64,000 nucleotides of DNA from Burkholderiales bacterium RIFCSPLOWO2_12_FULL_65_40 (GCA_001770955.1 MESL01000035.1:62001-126000); one strand, 5' to 3'. Positions 34,508-42,859 are shown, counted from the first letter of the stretch. Numbers and translations are program-made. Notes: generated by a model from the sequence alone, not told the origin.

Positions 34508-36333
34508 TGAACATGCAAGCCCTTCCCGAACTCACCCTGCCCCAGATGCTGCGCGAACGCGCACGCCAGGATGCGCAGCGTGTCGCCATCCGGCAAAAAG
34601 ACTTCGGCATCTGGAAGCCCTTCACCTGGGCGCAGTATTTCGAGCGTGCCTGCCACTTCGGCCTGGGCCTGCGCGCCCTGGGCCTGCCCGATGGCGGCCA
34701 TGTCGGCGTGATTTCCGAGAACCGCATCGAGTGGGTACTCACGCAGATGGGTGCGGGCCTGGTGGGCGCCGTCACCGTCGGCGTGTATCCCACCAGCCCC
34801 TCTTCGGAAGTGGCCTACGTGGTGGGCCATGCCGACATCGAAATCATCGTCTGCGAGGACCAGGAACAGACCGACAAGGTGCTCGAAGCCCTGGACGATC
34901 TGCCGCGCCTGAAGAAGATCGTGGTCATGGAAACCAAGGGCCTGCGCAGTTTCGCGCCCGAGGTGCGCGGCCTCATCGTCCCCTTCGACGAGGTGGAGCA
35001 ACTGGGCGCGCAAAGCGGCAAGCTGCAGGACGTGGAGGCCGCGCTGGCCCGCCAGCAGCTGGACGACATCGGGCTGATGATCTACACCTCGGGGTCGACG
35101 GGCAAACCCAAGGGCGCGATGGTGTCCTACCGCAACATCCGTGGCGTGGTGCCCGGCATCGTGGACCGGCTCCAGCTCTCGCAGGACACCACCCACCTGT
35201 CCTACCTGCCGCTGTGCCACGTGGCCGAGCAGATGCTCACCACCTTCGTGCCGGTCTACGTCGGCTCGCAGGTCAACTTCGGCGAATCCATCCGCACCGT
35301 GCAGGAGGATCTGCGCGAGGTGGCACCCACCATGTTCCTGGGCGTGCCGCGCATCTGGGAGAAGATGCACGCCGCCATCAGCATCAAGCTGCAGGAAACC
35401 GGCGGCCTGCGCCGCGCGCTGTTCCGCAAGGCCTACGCCGCCTGCCAGCCGCTGGCCGAAAAGCCCCGTGCGCAATGGAGCATCGGCGACATGTTCACCT
35501 TCACCGCCAGCTACTGGCTGGTGTTCCGCGCGCTGCAGAACTTCATCGGCCTGCGCGAGGCGAAAGTGGCGCTCACGGGCGCGGCGCCCATTCCGCCGGA
35601 CGTGGTGCGCTTCTTCCGCGTGCTCGGCGTGCCGCTGGTCGAGGTCTATGGCCTGACCGAATCGACGGGCATGGTCACAGGCCACCCGCTCGACCATGTG
35701 GTGGTGGGCACCGTGGGCGTGCCCACGCGCGGCGTGGAGTGGCGCATTGCCAAGGGCAGTGACGACGACCTGGGCGGCGAGTTCCAGATCAAGGGCGAGA
35801 TGGTGTTCGCGGGCTACTACAAGAACCCCGAGGCCACGGCGCAAAGCATTGTCAACGGCTGGCTGCACACCGGCGACGTGGTGCGCCTGCAAGACGGCCA
35901 GATCAAGATCGTGGACCGCCTCAAGGACATCATGATCACCGCCGGCGGCAAGAACCTCACGCCGTCCGAGATCGAGAACACGATGAAGGCCAGCCCCTAC
36001 ATCAAGGAGTGCGTCATCGTCGCCGAGGGACGCAAGTTCGTCGGCGCGCTGGTCATGCTCGACTACGAGACCGTGGGCAAATGGGCCGAGGCCCAGCGCA
36101 TCCCGTTCACGCATTTCCGCTCGCTGGTCGAAACGCCGCAGGTGCGCCAGCTCATCGACGCCGAAATTGCCACCGGCAACGCCAAGCTGGCGCAGGTGGC
36201 GCAGATCCGCAAGTTCCATATGCTCACCAAGGAGCTGGACCACGACGACGGCGAAGTCACCGCCACCATGAAGGTGCGGCGCTCCAGCATCTACAAGACC
36301 TACGCGGCCGAGATCGAGGCGCTGTACCGCTGA
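34507..36333 (+). CDS. AMP-dependent acyl-CoA ligase (long-chain fatty acid-CoA ligase-like)
   Basis: A 608-residue adenylate-forming enzyme. The P-loop is MIYTSGSTGKPKGAMV, the A5-type motif is VYGLTESTGM, GWLHTGDVVRL follows, and the hinge and catalytic lysine region reads IVDRLKDIMITAGGKNLTPS. It should activate the imported acid with ATP and CoA. Its length and ITAGGKNL motif put it with long-chain (FadD15/FAA-like) ligases rather than small aryl-CoA ligases. It is directly coupled to the ABC ATPase upstream. A two-hairpin repeat separates it from the next gene. Confidence 0.92.
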   Translation: MNMQALPELTLPQMLRERARQDAQRVAIRQKDFGIWKPFTWAQYFERACHFGLGLRALGLPDGGHVGVISENRIEWVLTQMGAGLVGAVTVGVYPTSPSSEVAYVVGHADIEIIVCEDQEQTDKVLEALDDLPRLKKIVVMETKGLRSFAPEVRGLIVPFDEVEQLGAQSGKLQDVEAALARQQLDDIGLMIYTSGSTGKPKGAMVSYRNIRGVVPGIVDRLQLSQDTTHLSYLPLCHVAEQMLTTFVPVYVGSQVNFGESIRTVQEDLREVAPTMFLGVPRIWEKMHAAISIKLQETGGLRRALFRKAYAACQPLAEKPRAQWSIGDMFTFTASYWLVFRALQNFIGLREAKVALTGAAPIPPDVVRFFRVLGVPLVEVYGLTESTGMVTGHPLDHVVVGTVGVPTRGVEWRIAKGSDDDLGGEFQIKGEMVFAGYYKNPEATAQSIVNGWLHTGDVVRLQDGQIKIVDRLKDIMITAGGKNLTPSEIENTMKASPYIKECVIVAEGRKFVGALVMLDYETVGKWAEAQRIPFTHFRSLVETPQVRQLIDAEIATGNAKLAQVAQIRKFHMLTKELDHDDGEVTATMKVRRSSIYKTYAAEIEALYR

Positions 36334-36334
36334 A

Positions 36335-36399
36335 TTTGAAGGTTTTCAGGGCTCCAGCGCTTTACCAGCAAGCGCTGGCCGCTCTTGTTTCAGGAGCAA
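36335..36399. repeat. Two-hairpin dispersed repeat, copy 3
   Basis: Hairpin 1 is CCAGCGCTTtaccagcAAGCGCTGG (9-bp arms) and hairpin 2 is GCTCttgtttcagGAGC. It fills the junction between the CoA ligase stop and the enoyl-CoA hydratase start. Confidence 0.8.
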
Positions 36400-36401
36400 A
36401 T

Positions 36402-37190
36402 ATGACCGCCACCACGCCACCGCCCCTGCTGCTGGAGCGCCACGGCGCCATCGCCACGCTGCGTTTCAACCGCCCCGGCGCGCTCAACGCCATCGACGTG
36501 CCCATGGCCACCGCCTTGCGGGCCGCCGTGCGCTCCTTGGCCCAGGACGACAGCGTGCGCTGCGTGGTGCTGTGCGGCGCGGGCAAGGGCTTCATGGCCG
36601 GGGGCGACCTGGCCACCCTGCGTGCCGACCCCGTGCAGGGCGCGCGCGACCTGCTGGAACCGCTCAACGAAACCGTGGCGCTGCTGGCGCAACTGAACGC
36701 CCCCGTCATCGCCCAGGTGCACGGCGTGGCCGCCGGCGCGGGCCTCTCGCTCATGCTGCAGGCCGACTTCGTGCTGGCCGCCGAGGGCACGCGCTTCAAC
36801 CTGGCCTACATCAACCTCGGCACCAGTTGCGATGTGGGCGCCTCGTGGGCCCTGCCGCGCCTGGTGGGCCTGCGCCGCGCGCTGGAGATTGCAATGCTCG
36901 GCGACACCTACAGCGCCAGCGAAGCCGAACGCCTGGGCCTGGTCAACCGCGTCGTGCCCGCCGCCGAGCTTGACGCCGCCGTGCAGGAACTCGCCCAGCG
37001 CCTGGCCGGCGGCCCCACCCTGGCTTATGGCCACATGCGCCGCCTGATGCGCAACGCTTTCGACCACGACCTGCCTGCGCAACTGGCCGCCGAGGCCGAG
37101 GCCTTCGTAGCCTGTGCGCGCAGCGCCGACCTACCCGAAGGCATAGCAGCCTTTCACGCCAAGCGCCCTGCCGCTTTCCAGGGCCGCTAA
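36402..37190 (+). CDS. Enoyl-CoA hydratase/isomerase family protein (PaaG-like active site)
   Basis: A 262-residue crotonase. The oxyanion-hole segments are GKGFMAGGDLATL and VHGVAAGAGLSLMLQADF. The two catalytic glutamates of classical hydratases are absent: Leu stands in the first position and Tyr in the second (FNLAYINLG). An Asp is present in TSCDVGASWALPRLVG, the position used by PaaG-type isomerases. It may therefore catalyse isomerisation or a specialised hydration. Translation starts just after repeat copy 3, and a conserved-core hairpin repeat follows the stop. It is part of the catabolic operon. Confidence 0.88.
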   Translation: MTATTPPPLLLERHGAIATLRFNRPGALNAIDVPMATALRAAVRSLAQDDSVRCVVLCGAGKGFMAGGDLATLRADPVQGARDLLEPLNETVALLAQLNAPVIAQVHGVAAGAGLSLMLQADFVLAAEGTRFNLAYINLGTSCDVGASWALPRLVGLRRALEIAMLGDTYSASEAERLGLVNRVVPAAELDAAVQELAQRLAGGPTLAYGHMRRLMRNAFDHDLPAQLAAEAEAFVACARSADLPEGIAAFHAKRPAAFQGR

Positions 37191-37195
37191 TTTCA

Positions 37196-37284
37196 TTTCT
37201 AAACCATCCGTGTCGTTGTTGCTTCGCCTTGCCGTGCTACAGCACTGTCTGCGGCTTCGCGCCTAGACACGAATGATTTAGAAA
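37196..37284. repeat. Conserved-core hairpin repeat, copy B
   Basis: The core (TTGCCGTGCTACAGCACTGT region) is the reverse complement of the core at 20282-20360. The outer arms TTTCTAAACCATCCGTGTC and GACACGAATGATTTAGAAA are unrelated to those of copy A yet pair with each other, the two mismatches becoming G-U pairs in RNA of the minus strand. It lies between the hydratase and thiolase genes. Confidence 0.85.
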
Positions 37285-37328
37285 CGGAATAACCTCTTTC
37301 CTTGTTTCATCTTTCCGGAGCCTTCCCC

Positions 37329-38516
37329 ATGACCCACCGTGACGTCTTCGTCGTCAGCACCGCCCGCACCGCCATCGGCACCTTCGGCGGCACGCTGAAA
37401 GACATTCCCAACACCCAGCTCGCCACCACCGCCGTCAAGGCCGCCATTACCCGCTCGGGTCTGGCACCCGACGCCGTGGGCCATGTGGTCATGGGCAACG
37501 TGATCCCCACCGACACCAAGGACGCGTACCTGAGCCGCGTGGCCGCCATCGACGCCGGCTGCCCCATCGAGACGCCCGCCTTCAACGTCAACCGCCTGTG
37601 CGGCTCGGGCCTGCAGGCCATCATTTCGGCCGCGCAGGCCATTGGCTATGGCGACTGCGACGTGGCCGTGGGCGGCGGTTCCGAGTCCATGAGCCGCGGC
37701 CCCTACTTCGATACCGCCGCGCGCTACGGCGCGCGCATGGGTGACGCCAAGAGCATCGACTACATGCTCGGCATCCTGCACGACCCCTGGCAGAAGATGC
37801 ACATGGGCATCACTGCCGAGAACGTGGCCGAGCGCTACAAAATCTCGCGCGAGATGCAGGACCAGCTCGCCCTGGCCAGCCAGCAGCGCGCCGCCGCCGC
37901 CATCGCCGCCGGCTACTTCAAGGAGCAGATCGTCCCCGTCGAAATCGCCACCCGCAAGGGCACCGTGCTGTTCCAGGAAGACGAGCATGTGCGCGCCGCC
38001 ACCACGCTCGACGTGCTGGCCGGCATGAAGCCCGCGTTCAAGAAGGACGGCGGCACGGTGACGGCTGGCAACGCCTCGGGCATCAACGACGGCGCCAGCG
38101 CCGTGGTGCTGGTGGCGGGCGACCGCGTGCAGGCCCTGGGCGTGAAGCCCCTGGCCCGCCTGGTGGGCTACGCGCACGCCGGCGTGGACCCGGCCTACAT
38201 GGGCATCGGCCCGGTGCCCGCCACGCAGAAGGTGCTGCAGCGCACCGGCCTGAAGGTGCAAGACATGGACGTCATCGAAGCCAACGAAGCCTTCGCCGCT
38301 CAGGCCTGCGCCGTGGTGCAGGAGCTGGGCCTGGACCCGGCCAAGGTCAACCCGAACGGCTCTGGCATTTCGCTCGGCCACCCGGTAGGCGCCACCGGTG
38401 CCATCATCACCACCAAGGCGATTGCCGAGCTGCACCGCACGGGCGGGCGCTACGCGCTGGTCACCATGTGCATCGGCGGCGGCCAGGGCATTGCGGCCAT
38501 TTTTGAACGGGTTTGA
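37329..38516 (+). CDS. Acetyl-CoA acetyltransferase (thiolase, PhaA/BktB-like)
   Basis: A 395-residue thiolase. The nucleophile region is NRLCGSGLQAI (Cys near residue 91), NEAFAAQA and the His motif GHPVGATGAI follow, and the second catalytic Cys is in CIGGGQGIAAIF. It cleaves 3-ketoacyl-CoA with CoA, or runs in reverse. The frame begins nine codons earlier, but MTHRDVFVVSTART is the family start. It is preceded by the conserved-core hairpin repeat and followed by two-hairpin repeat copy 4, which overlaps its stop codon. Confidence 0.93.
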   Translation: MTHRDVFVVSTARTAIGTFGGTLKDIPNTQLATTAVKAAITRSGLAPDAVGHVVMGNVIPTDTKDAYLSRVAAIDAGCPIETPAFNVNRLCGSGLQAIISAAQAIGYGDCDVAVGGGSESMSRGPYFDTAARYGARMGDAKSIDYMLGILHDPWQKMHMGITAENVAERYKISREMQDQLALASQQRAAAAIAAGYFKEQIVPVEIATRKGTVLFQEDEHVRAATTLDVLAGMKPAFKKDGGTVTAGNASGINDGASAVVLVAGDRVQALGVKPLARLVGYAHAGVDPAYMGIGPVPATQKVLQRTGLKVQDMDVIEANEAFAAQACAVVQELGLDPAKVNPNGSGISLGHPVGATGAIITTKAIAELHRTGGRYALVTMCIGGGQGIAAIFERV

Positions 38517-38573
38517 GTCATTTTGGCCTCCAGCGCATATCTAGAAAGCGCTGGCAGCTCTATTTTCAATAGC
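38512..38573. repeat. Two-hairpin dispersed repeat, copy 4
   Basis: Hairpin 1 is CCAGCGC-atatctagaaa-GCGCTGG and hairpin 2 is CTATTttcAATAG. It begins at the thiolase stop codon and ends 15 bp before the acyl-CoA dehydrogenase start. Confidence 0.8.
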
Positions 38574-38588
38574 AAACAATTCACTGCC

Positions 38589-39755
38589 ATGCTTCCCAAC
38601 CCTTTCCTCAGCGCCGACGAGCAGGCCGAACTGCAGCTCTTCACCGAGTCGCTGGAGCGCTTCTGCGACGCCGAGATCGAACCCCACTACCGCGCCTGGG
38701 AAAAGGCCGGCCGCGTGCCGCGCGAACTGCTGCGCAAGATGGGCGAGAACGGCTACCTCTGCGCCGATGTGCCCGACACCTACGGCGGCCCGGGCGCCAG
38801 CGTGCATTTCTCGTTCGCCGTGGTCGAGGTGCTCTCTCGCCGGGGTTACGGCGGCTTTGTCGGCGGACTGCAGGTGCACAACGACATCATCCCGCCCTAC
38901 CTGCTGCACTGCGGCACCGAGGCGCAGCGCCAGTACTGGCTGCCGCGCATGGCCAGCGGCGAGGCCATCGCCGCCATCGGCATGACCGAGCCCGGCGCGG
39001 GCAGCGACCTCAAGGCCATCCGCACCACCGCCAAACGCGACGGCGACCACTACGTCATCAACGGCAGCAAGATCTTCATCAGCAACGGCCAGAACTGCTA
39101 CCTGCTGGTGCTCGCCGCCAAGACCGACCCGGCCCTGGGCGCCAAGGGCGTGAGCCTGTTCCTGGTGGACGCGGCCACGCCCGGCTTCACGCGCGGCCAG
39201 AACCTTGAAAAAATCGGCCAGCACGCGGGCGACACCTCCGAGCTGTTCTTCAACGACATGCGCGTGCCGGCAGACGCCCTGCTCGGCGGCGTGGAAGGCC
39301 AGGGCTTCGTGCAGATGATGCGCGAGCTGCCGCGCGAGCGCCTCATCATCGGCGTGCAGGCGGTGCACGGCGCCAAGGGGGCTTTGGACGCCACGCTCAA
39401 ATACGTGCAGGAGCGCCAGGCCTTCGGCCAGCCCATCGGCCAGTTCCAAAACACGCGCTTCACGCTGGCCCAATGCGCCAGCGACATCGCCGCCGCCGAG
39501 GCCTTCCTGAACGCCAGCGTGGCCGCCTACCAGCAGGGCCAGCTCACGCCAGAGGCCGTGAGCGCGCTCAAGCTGCACACCACCGAGCTGTTCAGCCGCG
39601 TGGCCGACGCCTGCCTGCAGCTTTTTGGCGGCTACGGTTACATGGCCGAGTACCCGATCTCGCGCTTCTGGACAGACGCGCGCGTGCTGCGCATCTACGG
39701 CGGCACGTCGGAGATCATGAAGGAACTCGTCGCCCGTTCCTTGCTGGGACGCTGA
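38589..39755 (+). CDS. Acyl-CoA dehydrogenase
   Basis: A 388-residue FAD enzyme. AIGMTEPGAGSDLKAIRTTA and GSKIFISNGQNC are the FAD and substrate motifs, ERLIIGVQAVHGAKGALDA belongs to the C-terminal helical domain, and RIYGGTSEIMKELVARSLLG is the typical C-terminus. It introduces the alpha-beta double bond and passes electrons to ETF. It closes the import-activate-oxidise operon. The start is placed at MLPNPFLS after repeat copy 4, which is in-frame open but not homologous. It converges with the DUF3297 gene, whose stop is adjacent. Confidence 0.93.
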   Translation: MLPNPFLSADEQAELQLFTESLERFCDAEIEPHYRAWEKAGRVPRELLRKMGENGYLCADVPDTYGGPGASVHFSFAVVEVLSRRGYGGFVGGLQVHNDIIPPYLLHCGTEAQRQYWLPRMASGEAIAAIGMTEPGAGSDLKAIRTTAKRDGDHYVINGSKIFISNGQNCYLLVLAAKTDPALGAKGVSLFLVDAATPGFTRGQNLEKIGQHAGDTSELFFNDMRVPADALLGGVEGQGFVQMMRELPRERLIIGVQAVHGAKGALDATLKYVQERQAFGQPIGQFQNTRFTLAQCASDIAAAEAFLNASVAAYQQGQLTPEAVSALKLHTTELFSRVADACLQLFGGYGYMAEYPISRFWTDARVLRIYGGTSEIMKELVARSLLGR

Positions 39756-40016
39756 CTAGCGGTAGAAGACTTCCACCGCGCCCTTGAGCGTGATCATCAG
39801 CGGCTTGCCCTTGCGGTCCACCGTCTTGGGCGAGGGCACTTTCACCCAGCCTTCGCTGACGCAGTATTCCTCGACATCGGTGCGTTCCTTGCCGTTGATG
39901 CGGATGCCGATGTCGTGGTCGAACACGGCGCGGACATGGTGGGGACTGCGCGGGTCCACCGAGAGGCGGTCGGGCAATGCGGGACGTTCGGTGGCGGGGG
40001 TCGTGGCTTCGGTCAC
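39756..40016 (-). CDS. DUF3297 family protein
   Basis: An 86-residue protein. The block PDRLSVDPRSPHHVRAVFDH, then DIGIRINGKERTDVEEYC, then WVKVPSPKTVDRKGKPL is the conserved DUF3297 core. Function unknown. The open frame extends into the rdgC 3' region, but family proteins are about 80 residues long, and a GTG at 40016 preceded by AGGA at suitable spacing gives VTEATTPATERPALPDRL. It is 25 bp downstream of rdgC and probably co-transcribed with it. Confidence 0.85.
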   Translation of the reverse strand: MTEATTPATERPALPDRLSVDPRSPHHVRAVFDHDIGIRINGKERTDVEEYCVSEGWVKVPSPKTVDRKGKPLMITLKGAVEVFYR

Positions 40017-40041
40017 GGAAATTTTCCTGTCGGTCAACGGT

Positions 40042-41040
40042 TTAGAACGGGGCTGAATCGGGGTCGGTGTCCACCGGCGCCGTGGCCGGTCCGGTGACCA
40101 CACCGCCCGAGGCGCTCGCAGCCACCGCAGCGGCGGCGCTGGCAATGCCGCTCTCGGCCTCGCCGCCCAGCGCCTCGATGAGGTCGGGGATGAGCTTGCT
40201 CAATTCGCCCGTGGCAATGGCCACGTCGGTGTCAAAACCGCCGTCGTCTGCGGCCTTGTCCTCGAACACCGTGTCCAGAAAAGACACCTTCTTGAGCTGC
40301 AGCCCCTCGGTGAGCATGAACGACACGCGGTCATCCCAGGTCAGTGCCAGCTTGGTGGGCAGCTTGCCCGCCGCAATGTGCGCCTGCACTTCCTCGATGT
40401 CGAGCGGGTGGCGCGCATAGCGCACCACGGCCTTTTCCTCGTCGGCGGCCTTGAGCTCGCATTCGCGGTCCACCGTGAAACCCACGGGCGGCTCCTGCTC
40501 CTTGAGCCAGTGCGACATGGCGGCCTGCGGCGAGGTCTGGGTGCTGAGCAGCGCCACTGCAAAGCCGGGCGGCAGCAGCTCGACCAGCGTGCTCACCACC
40601 TCGTCGGCGCGCGCCTGGCTGCTGGTGTCGAGCACCAGCGTGCGCGCCTGCGGATCCATCCACACCCAGGTCGAGCCCTGCTTGGTGAAGGCCATGGGCA
40701 GCAGGTCGAGCTTGGCCTCGTCCTTGAGGTCGCGCTTTTCCTTCTTGCCGGGCTTGCGACCGGTTTCCTGCTCGATGCGTTCGGCTTTTTCATTCACACG
40801 GCGCGCCAGCACCGAGCCAGGCAGCACCTTGGCCTCGACCATGAAGCGCAGAATCCACTGCCCGCCCACGGACTCGGCCAGCGGGCCATGCGCCTCGCCG
40901 CGCGGCGGCACGAAACCGAAAGATCGCTCCTGCGTCGCACCGCACTCCATGAATGGCGCCTTGTTCAGGGCCTCTTCCACCTGCTCCAGACCCACCTGCC
41001 ACTGCGGCGCGATGCGGTACACGATCATGTTCTTGAACAA
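40042..41040 (-). CDS. rdgC: Recombination-associated protein RdgC
   Basis: A 332-residue RdgC. The N-terminus MFKNMIVYRIAPQW is diagnostic, as are FGFVPPRGEAHGPLAES and the central basic GRKPGKKEKRDLKDEAKLDL. RdgC forms a ring on duplex DNA and restrains RecA filaments. It is about 30 residues longer than the E. coli protein, the extra part being an alanine-rich C-terminus. It lies 1.5 kb from the candidate origin segment. A two-hairpin repeat and a terminator-like hairpin occupy its upstream region. Confidence 0.95.
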   Translation of the reverse strand: MFKNMIVYRIAPQWQVGLEQVEEALNKAPFMECGATQERSFGFVPPRGEAHGPLAESVGGQWILRFMVEAKVLPGSVLARRVNEKAERIEQETGRKPGKKEKRDLKDEAKLDLLPMAFTKQGSTWVWMDPQARTLVLDTSSQARADEVVSTLVELLPPGFAVALLSTQTSPQAAMSHWLKEQEPPVGFTVDRECELKAADEEKAVVRYARHPLDIEEVQAHIAAGKLPTKLALTWDDRVSFMLTEGLQLKKVSFLDTVFEDKAADDGGFDTDVAIATGELSKLIPDLIEALGGEAESGIASAAAAVAASASGGVVTGPATAPVDTDPDSAPF

Positions 41041-41120
41041 CGGACACCCTTTACGTAAAACCCGCCGAAACGGCCTTGGACCGCCATTGTCGGTCAGCCC
41101 TGCACGGCTTCTTCGGGGAT

Positions 41121-41181
41121 TGCTATATTATTTATAGCTTAAAGCGCTTATTTTAAAAGCGCAAAAGCCTATTTTCGTGCA
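41121..41181. repeat. Two-hairpin dispersed repeat, copy 5
   Basis: Hairpin GCTATAttatTTATAGC is followed by GCGCTTattttAAAAGCGC and then CAAAAGCCTATTTT. It lies in the divergent rdgC/spy-like intergenic region. Confidence 0.75.
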
Positions 41182-41184
41182 TAA

Positions 41185-41213
41185 AAACGGGCCCCGAAAA
41201 GGCCCTGCTTTTT
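41185..41213 (+). terminator. Terminator-like hairpin in the rdgC/spy-like intergenic region
   Basis: AAAAAC-GGGCC-CCGAAAA-GGCCC-TGCTTTTT forms a short GC stem with a T-run on the right and an A-run on the left. It sits upstream of both flanking genes, so it does not end either of them. It could belong to an unannotated small RNA or an upstream-directed transcript. Confidence 0.5.
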
Positions 41214-41332
41214 GTCGCAACTTTACACAGTCTCACCCAACAGGCATGGCGGCGATACAGTGCCAGAGCACACTGAAACCCTGCCGCCTGAACACTGTAC
41301 CGGCGGATTCACTGCAACGAAAGGACACCTCC

Positions 41333-41902
41333 ATGGCATTCATTCCCCGCCGCCTGGCCACCGCCGCCTTCATCGCCGCCCTGGCCCTGCCCGTCCTGGC
41401 GCAAAACGCGTCCACGGTTCCCGCTGGCGAAAACAGCGCCACCACCTCCGCCGCGCCCCAAGCACGCCAGGCCCGTGATCCCGCCCGCATGCAGGAACGC
41501 CGAGAGATGCGCATGCAGAAGCGCATGACGCAGCATCTGGCCGACCTCAAGACCCGTCTGCAGATCACACCCGCCCAGGAAGGCGTGTGGACCGAATTCG
41601 CCAACACGGTGCAATCGCACAAGCGGGCCCCGGGTATGAACCGCCAGGACATGGCCCAGCTGACCACGCCCGAGCGCATCGACCGCATGCGGGCCCTGCG
41701 TGCCGAACGCGCCGCCGAAGCCGACCGCCACGGCGATGCCACCAAGGCGCTGTATGCCGCCCTGACCCCGGCGCAGCAAAAAACCATGGACGAGCAAACC
41801 CTGCGCCACCACCGCAAGGGCAACCGAATGGGTGAGGGCAGGCACATGGGCCGGGGTGACCATGGCGGCATGCACCACCACGGCATGCACCGCATGCCGT
41901 GA
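41333..41902 (+). CDS. Spy/CpxP-like periplasmic protein with LTXXQ-type motifs
   Basis: A 189-residue exported protein. The signal peptide is MAFIPRRLATAAFIAALALP, with cleavage near VLAQN. The mature helical region has two LTxxQ-type motifs, LQITPAQEGVW and LTPAQQKTMDE, as in Spy/CpxP chaperones and related metal-stress proteins. The C-terminus is rich in His, Gly and Met (HMGRGDHGGMHHHGMHRMP), which suggests metal binding. The ATG at 41333 is chosen because the signal peptide starts there and AAAGGAC precedes it. It is likely a single gene. Confidence 0.85.
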   Translation: MAFIPRRLATAAFIAALALPVLAQNASTVPAGENSATTSAAPQARQARDPARMQERREMRMQKRMTQHLADLKTRLQITPAQEGVWTEFANTVQSHKRAPGMNRQDMAQLTTPERIDRMRALRAERAAEADRHGDATKALYAALTPAQQKTMDEQTLRHHRKGNRMGEGRHMGRGDHGGMHHHGMHRMP

Positions 41903-41998
41903 AACACGGCTGCAGGCGTCCACGCGCCTGCAGCCAACCGGTGCTCCAGGGTCTACACTGGAAGGCAAAGTGACTTTGCCCCCAGGGAAGCCCGAACC

Positions 41999-42583
41999 AT
42001 GCCATTGACGCCCTCCACAGCCCTTGCGCACCGCGCCCTCGCAGCCTGTCTGCTGATGCTCGCCGCCCAGACTCCTGTGCAGGCACAACCAGCCGCGTTG
42101 GCGCAAGACGAAAGCTCCAGCCTGTACCTGCAGGCCGGGGCCGCCCGGGAGGACACCCAGGCCCTGACCATCGGCGCCACCCTGCCCTGGAATGGCTGGC
42201 AGAAGGAATGGTGGGGTGGTCAGGTGCGTGGCCACTGGGACTTTTACGCCAGCCAGTGGAGCGCCGACGGCGCGGCGGGCCGTATGCACAGCACGGTGCT
42301 GGGTGTCAGTCCCACCCTGCGCTGGAGACCCAACACCGGCCACAGCGCCTGGTTTCTCGAAGGGGGCCTGGGAGCCAACTACGGAAAGCCCCGTTTCGTG
42401 ACATTGCACAAGGCCTTCAGCACCCGCTTCAACTTTGCCAGCCATGTGGCCGTGGGCTACAGCCATGGTGCACAGCGCGAGCATGAATGGCAACTGCGGA
42501 TCCAGCACAGCTCCAACGGCGGTTTCAAGAAACCCAACCCGGGTCAGAACTTCCTGCAATTGCGCTACGCGCGGCATTTCTGA
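41999..42583 (+). CDS. pagL: PagL-type lipid A 3-O-deacylase
   Basis: A 194-residue outer-membrane beta-barrel precursor. The signal peptide (about 1-30) ends in PVQAQ. Alternating hydrophobic strands follow, and the C-terminal motif RIQHSSNGGFKKPNPGQNF ends with LQLRYARHF, whose terminal Phe suits outer-membrane insertion. His170 and Ser172 match the PagL catalytic His-x-Ser. The acidic third residue expected 12 residues after the Ser is Asn184, so the triad is not complete as written. The family removes the 3-position acyl chain of lipid A. It lies immediately left of the candidate origin segment. Confidence 0.85.
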   Translation: MPLTPSTALAHRALAACLLMLAAQTPVQAQPAALAQDESSSLYLQAGAAREDTQALTIGATLPWNGWQKEWWGGQVRGHWDFYASQWSADGAAGRMHSTVLGVSPTLRWRPNTGHSAWFLEGGLGANYGKPRFVTLHKAFSTRFNFASHVAVGYSHGAQREHEWQLRIQHSSNGGFKKPNPGQNFLQLRYARHF

Positions 42584-42701
42584 CCCCCGGGGCACGCCGC
42601 ACGCACCGGCGCCCCGATCCATCTCCTGCCACCCCATAACCACACCCGCCAGCACGGGGTGGTACTGCTGCGCGGCCCATTTTCATGCACCACCCGCACC
42701 C

Positions 42702-42710
42702 TGTGGATAA
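42702..42710 (-). promoter_or_regulatory. DnaA box
   Basis: TTATCCACA on the minus strand, an exact consensus DnaA box. It opens the cluster. Confidence 0.8.
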
Positions 42711-42741
42711 ACCTGTGTGAATTTCTGGAACAAATTGGCAG

Positions 42742-42750
42742 TTATCCACA
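42742..42750 (+). promoter_or_regulatory. DnaA box
   Basis: TTATCCACA on the plus strand, an exact consensus, 31 bp beyond the first, inverted box. Confidence 0.8.
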
Positions 42751-42859
42751 GATTAATTCCGTCGCGCCAGGTTGTTCATTCGAGGGCGCCACAGAAAAAC
42801 CCATCCACCCACACCCTTTGGCGGAACGCAAGCGACTGTCACCATGGAATAAAACCGCC

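Noticed and set aside
41587-42655. Long minus-strand frame opposite the spy-like and PagL genes
   Set aside because: It is antisense to two proteins with signal peptides and family motifs, and its translation lacks any.
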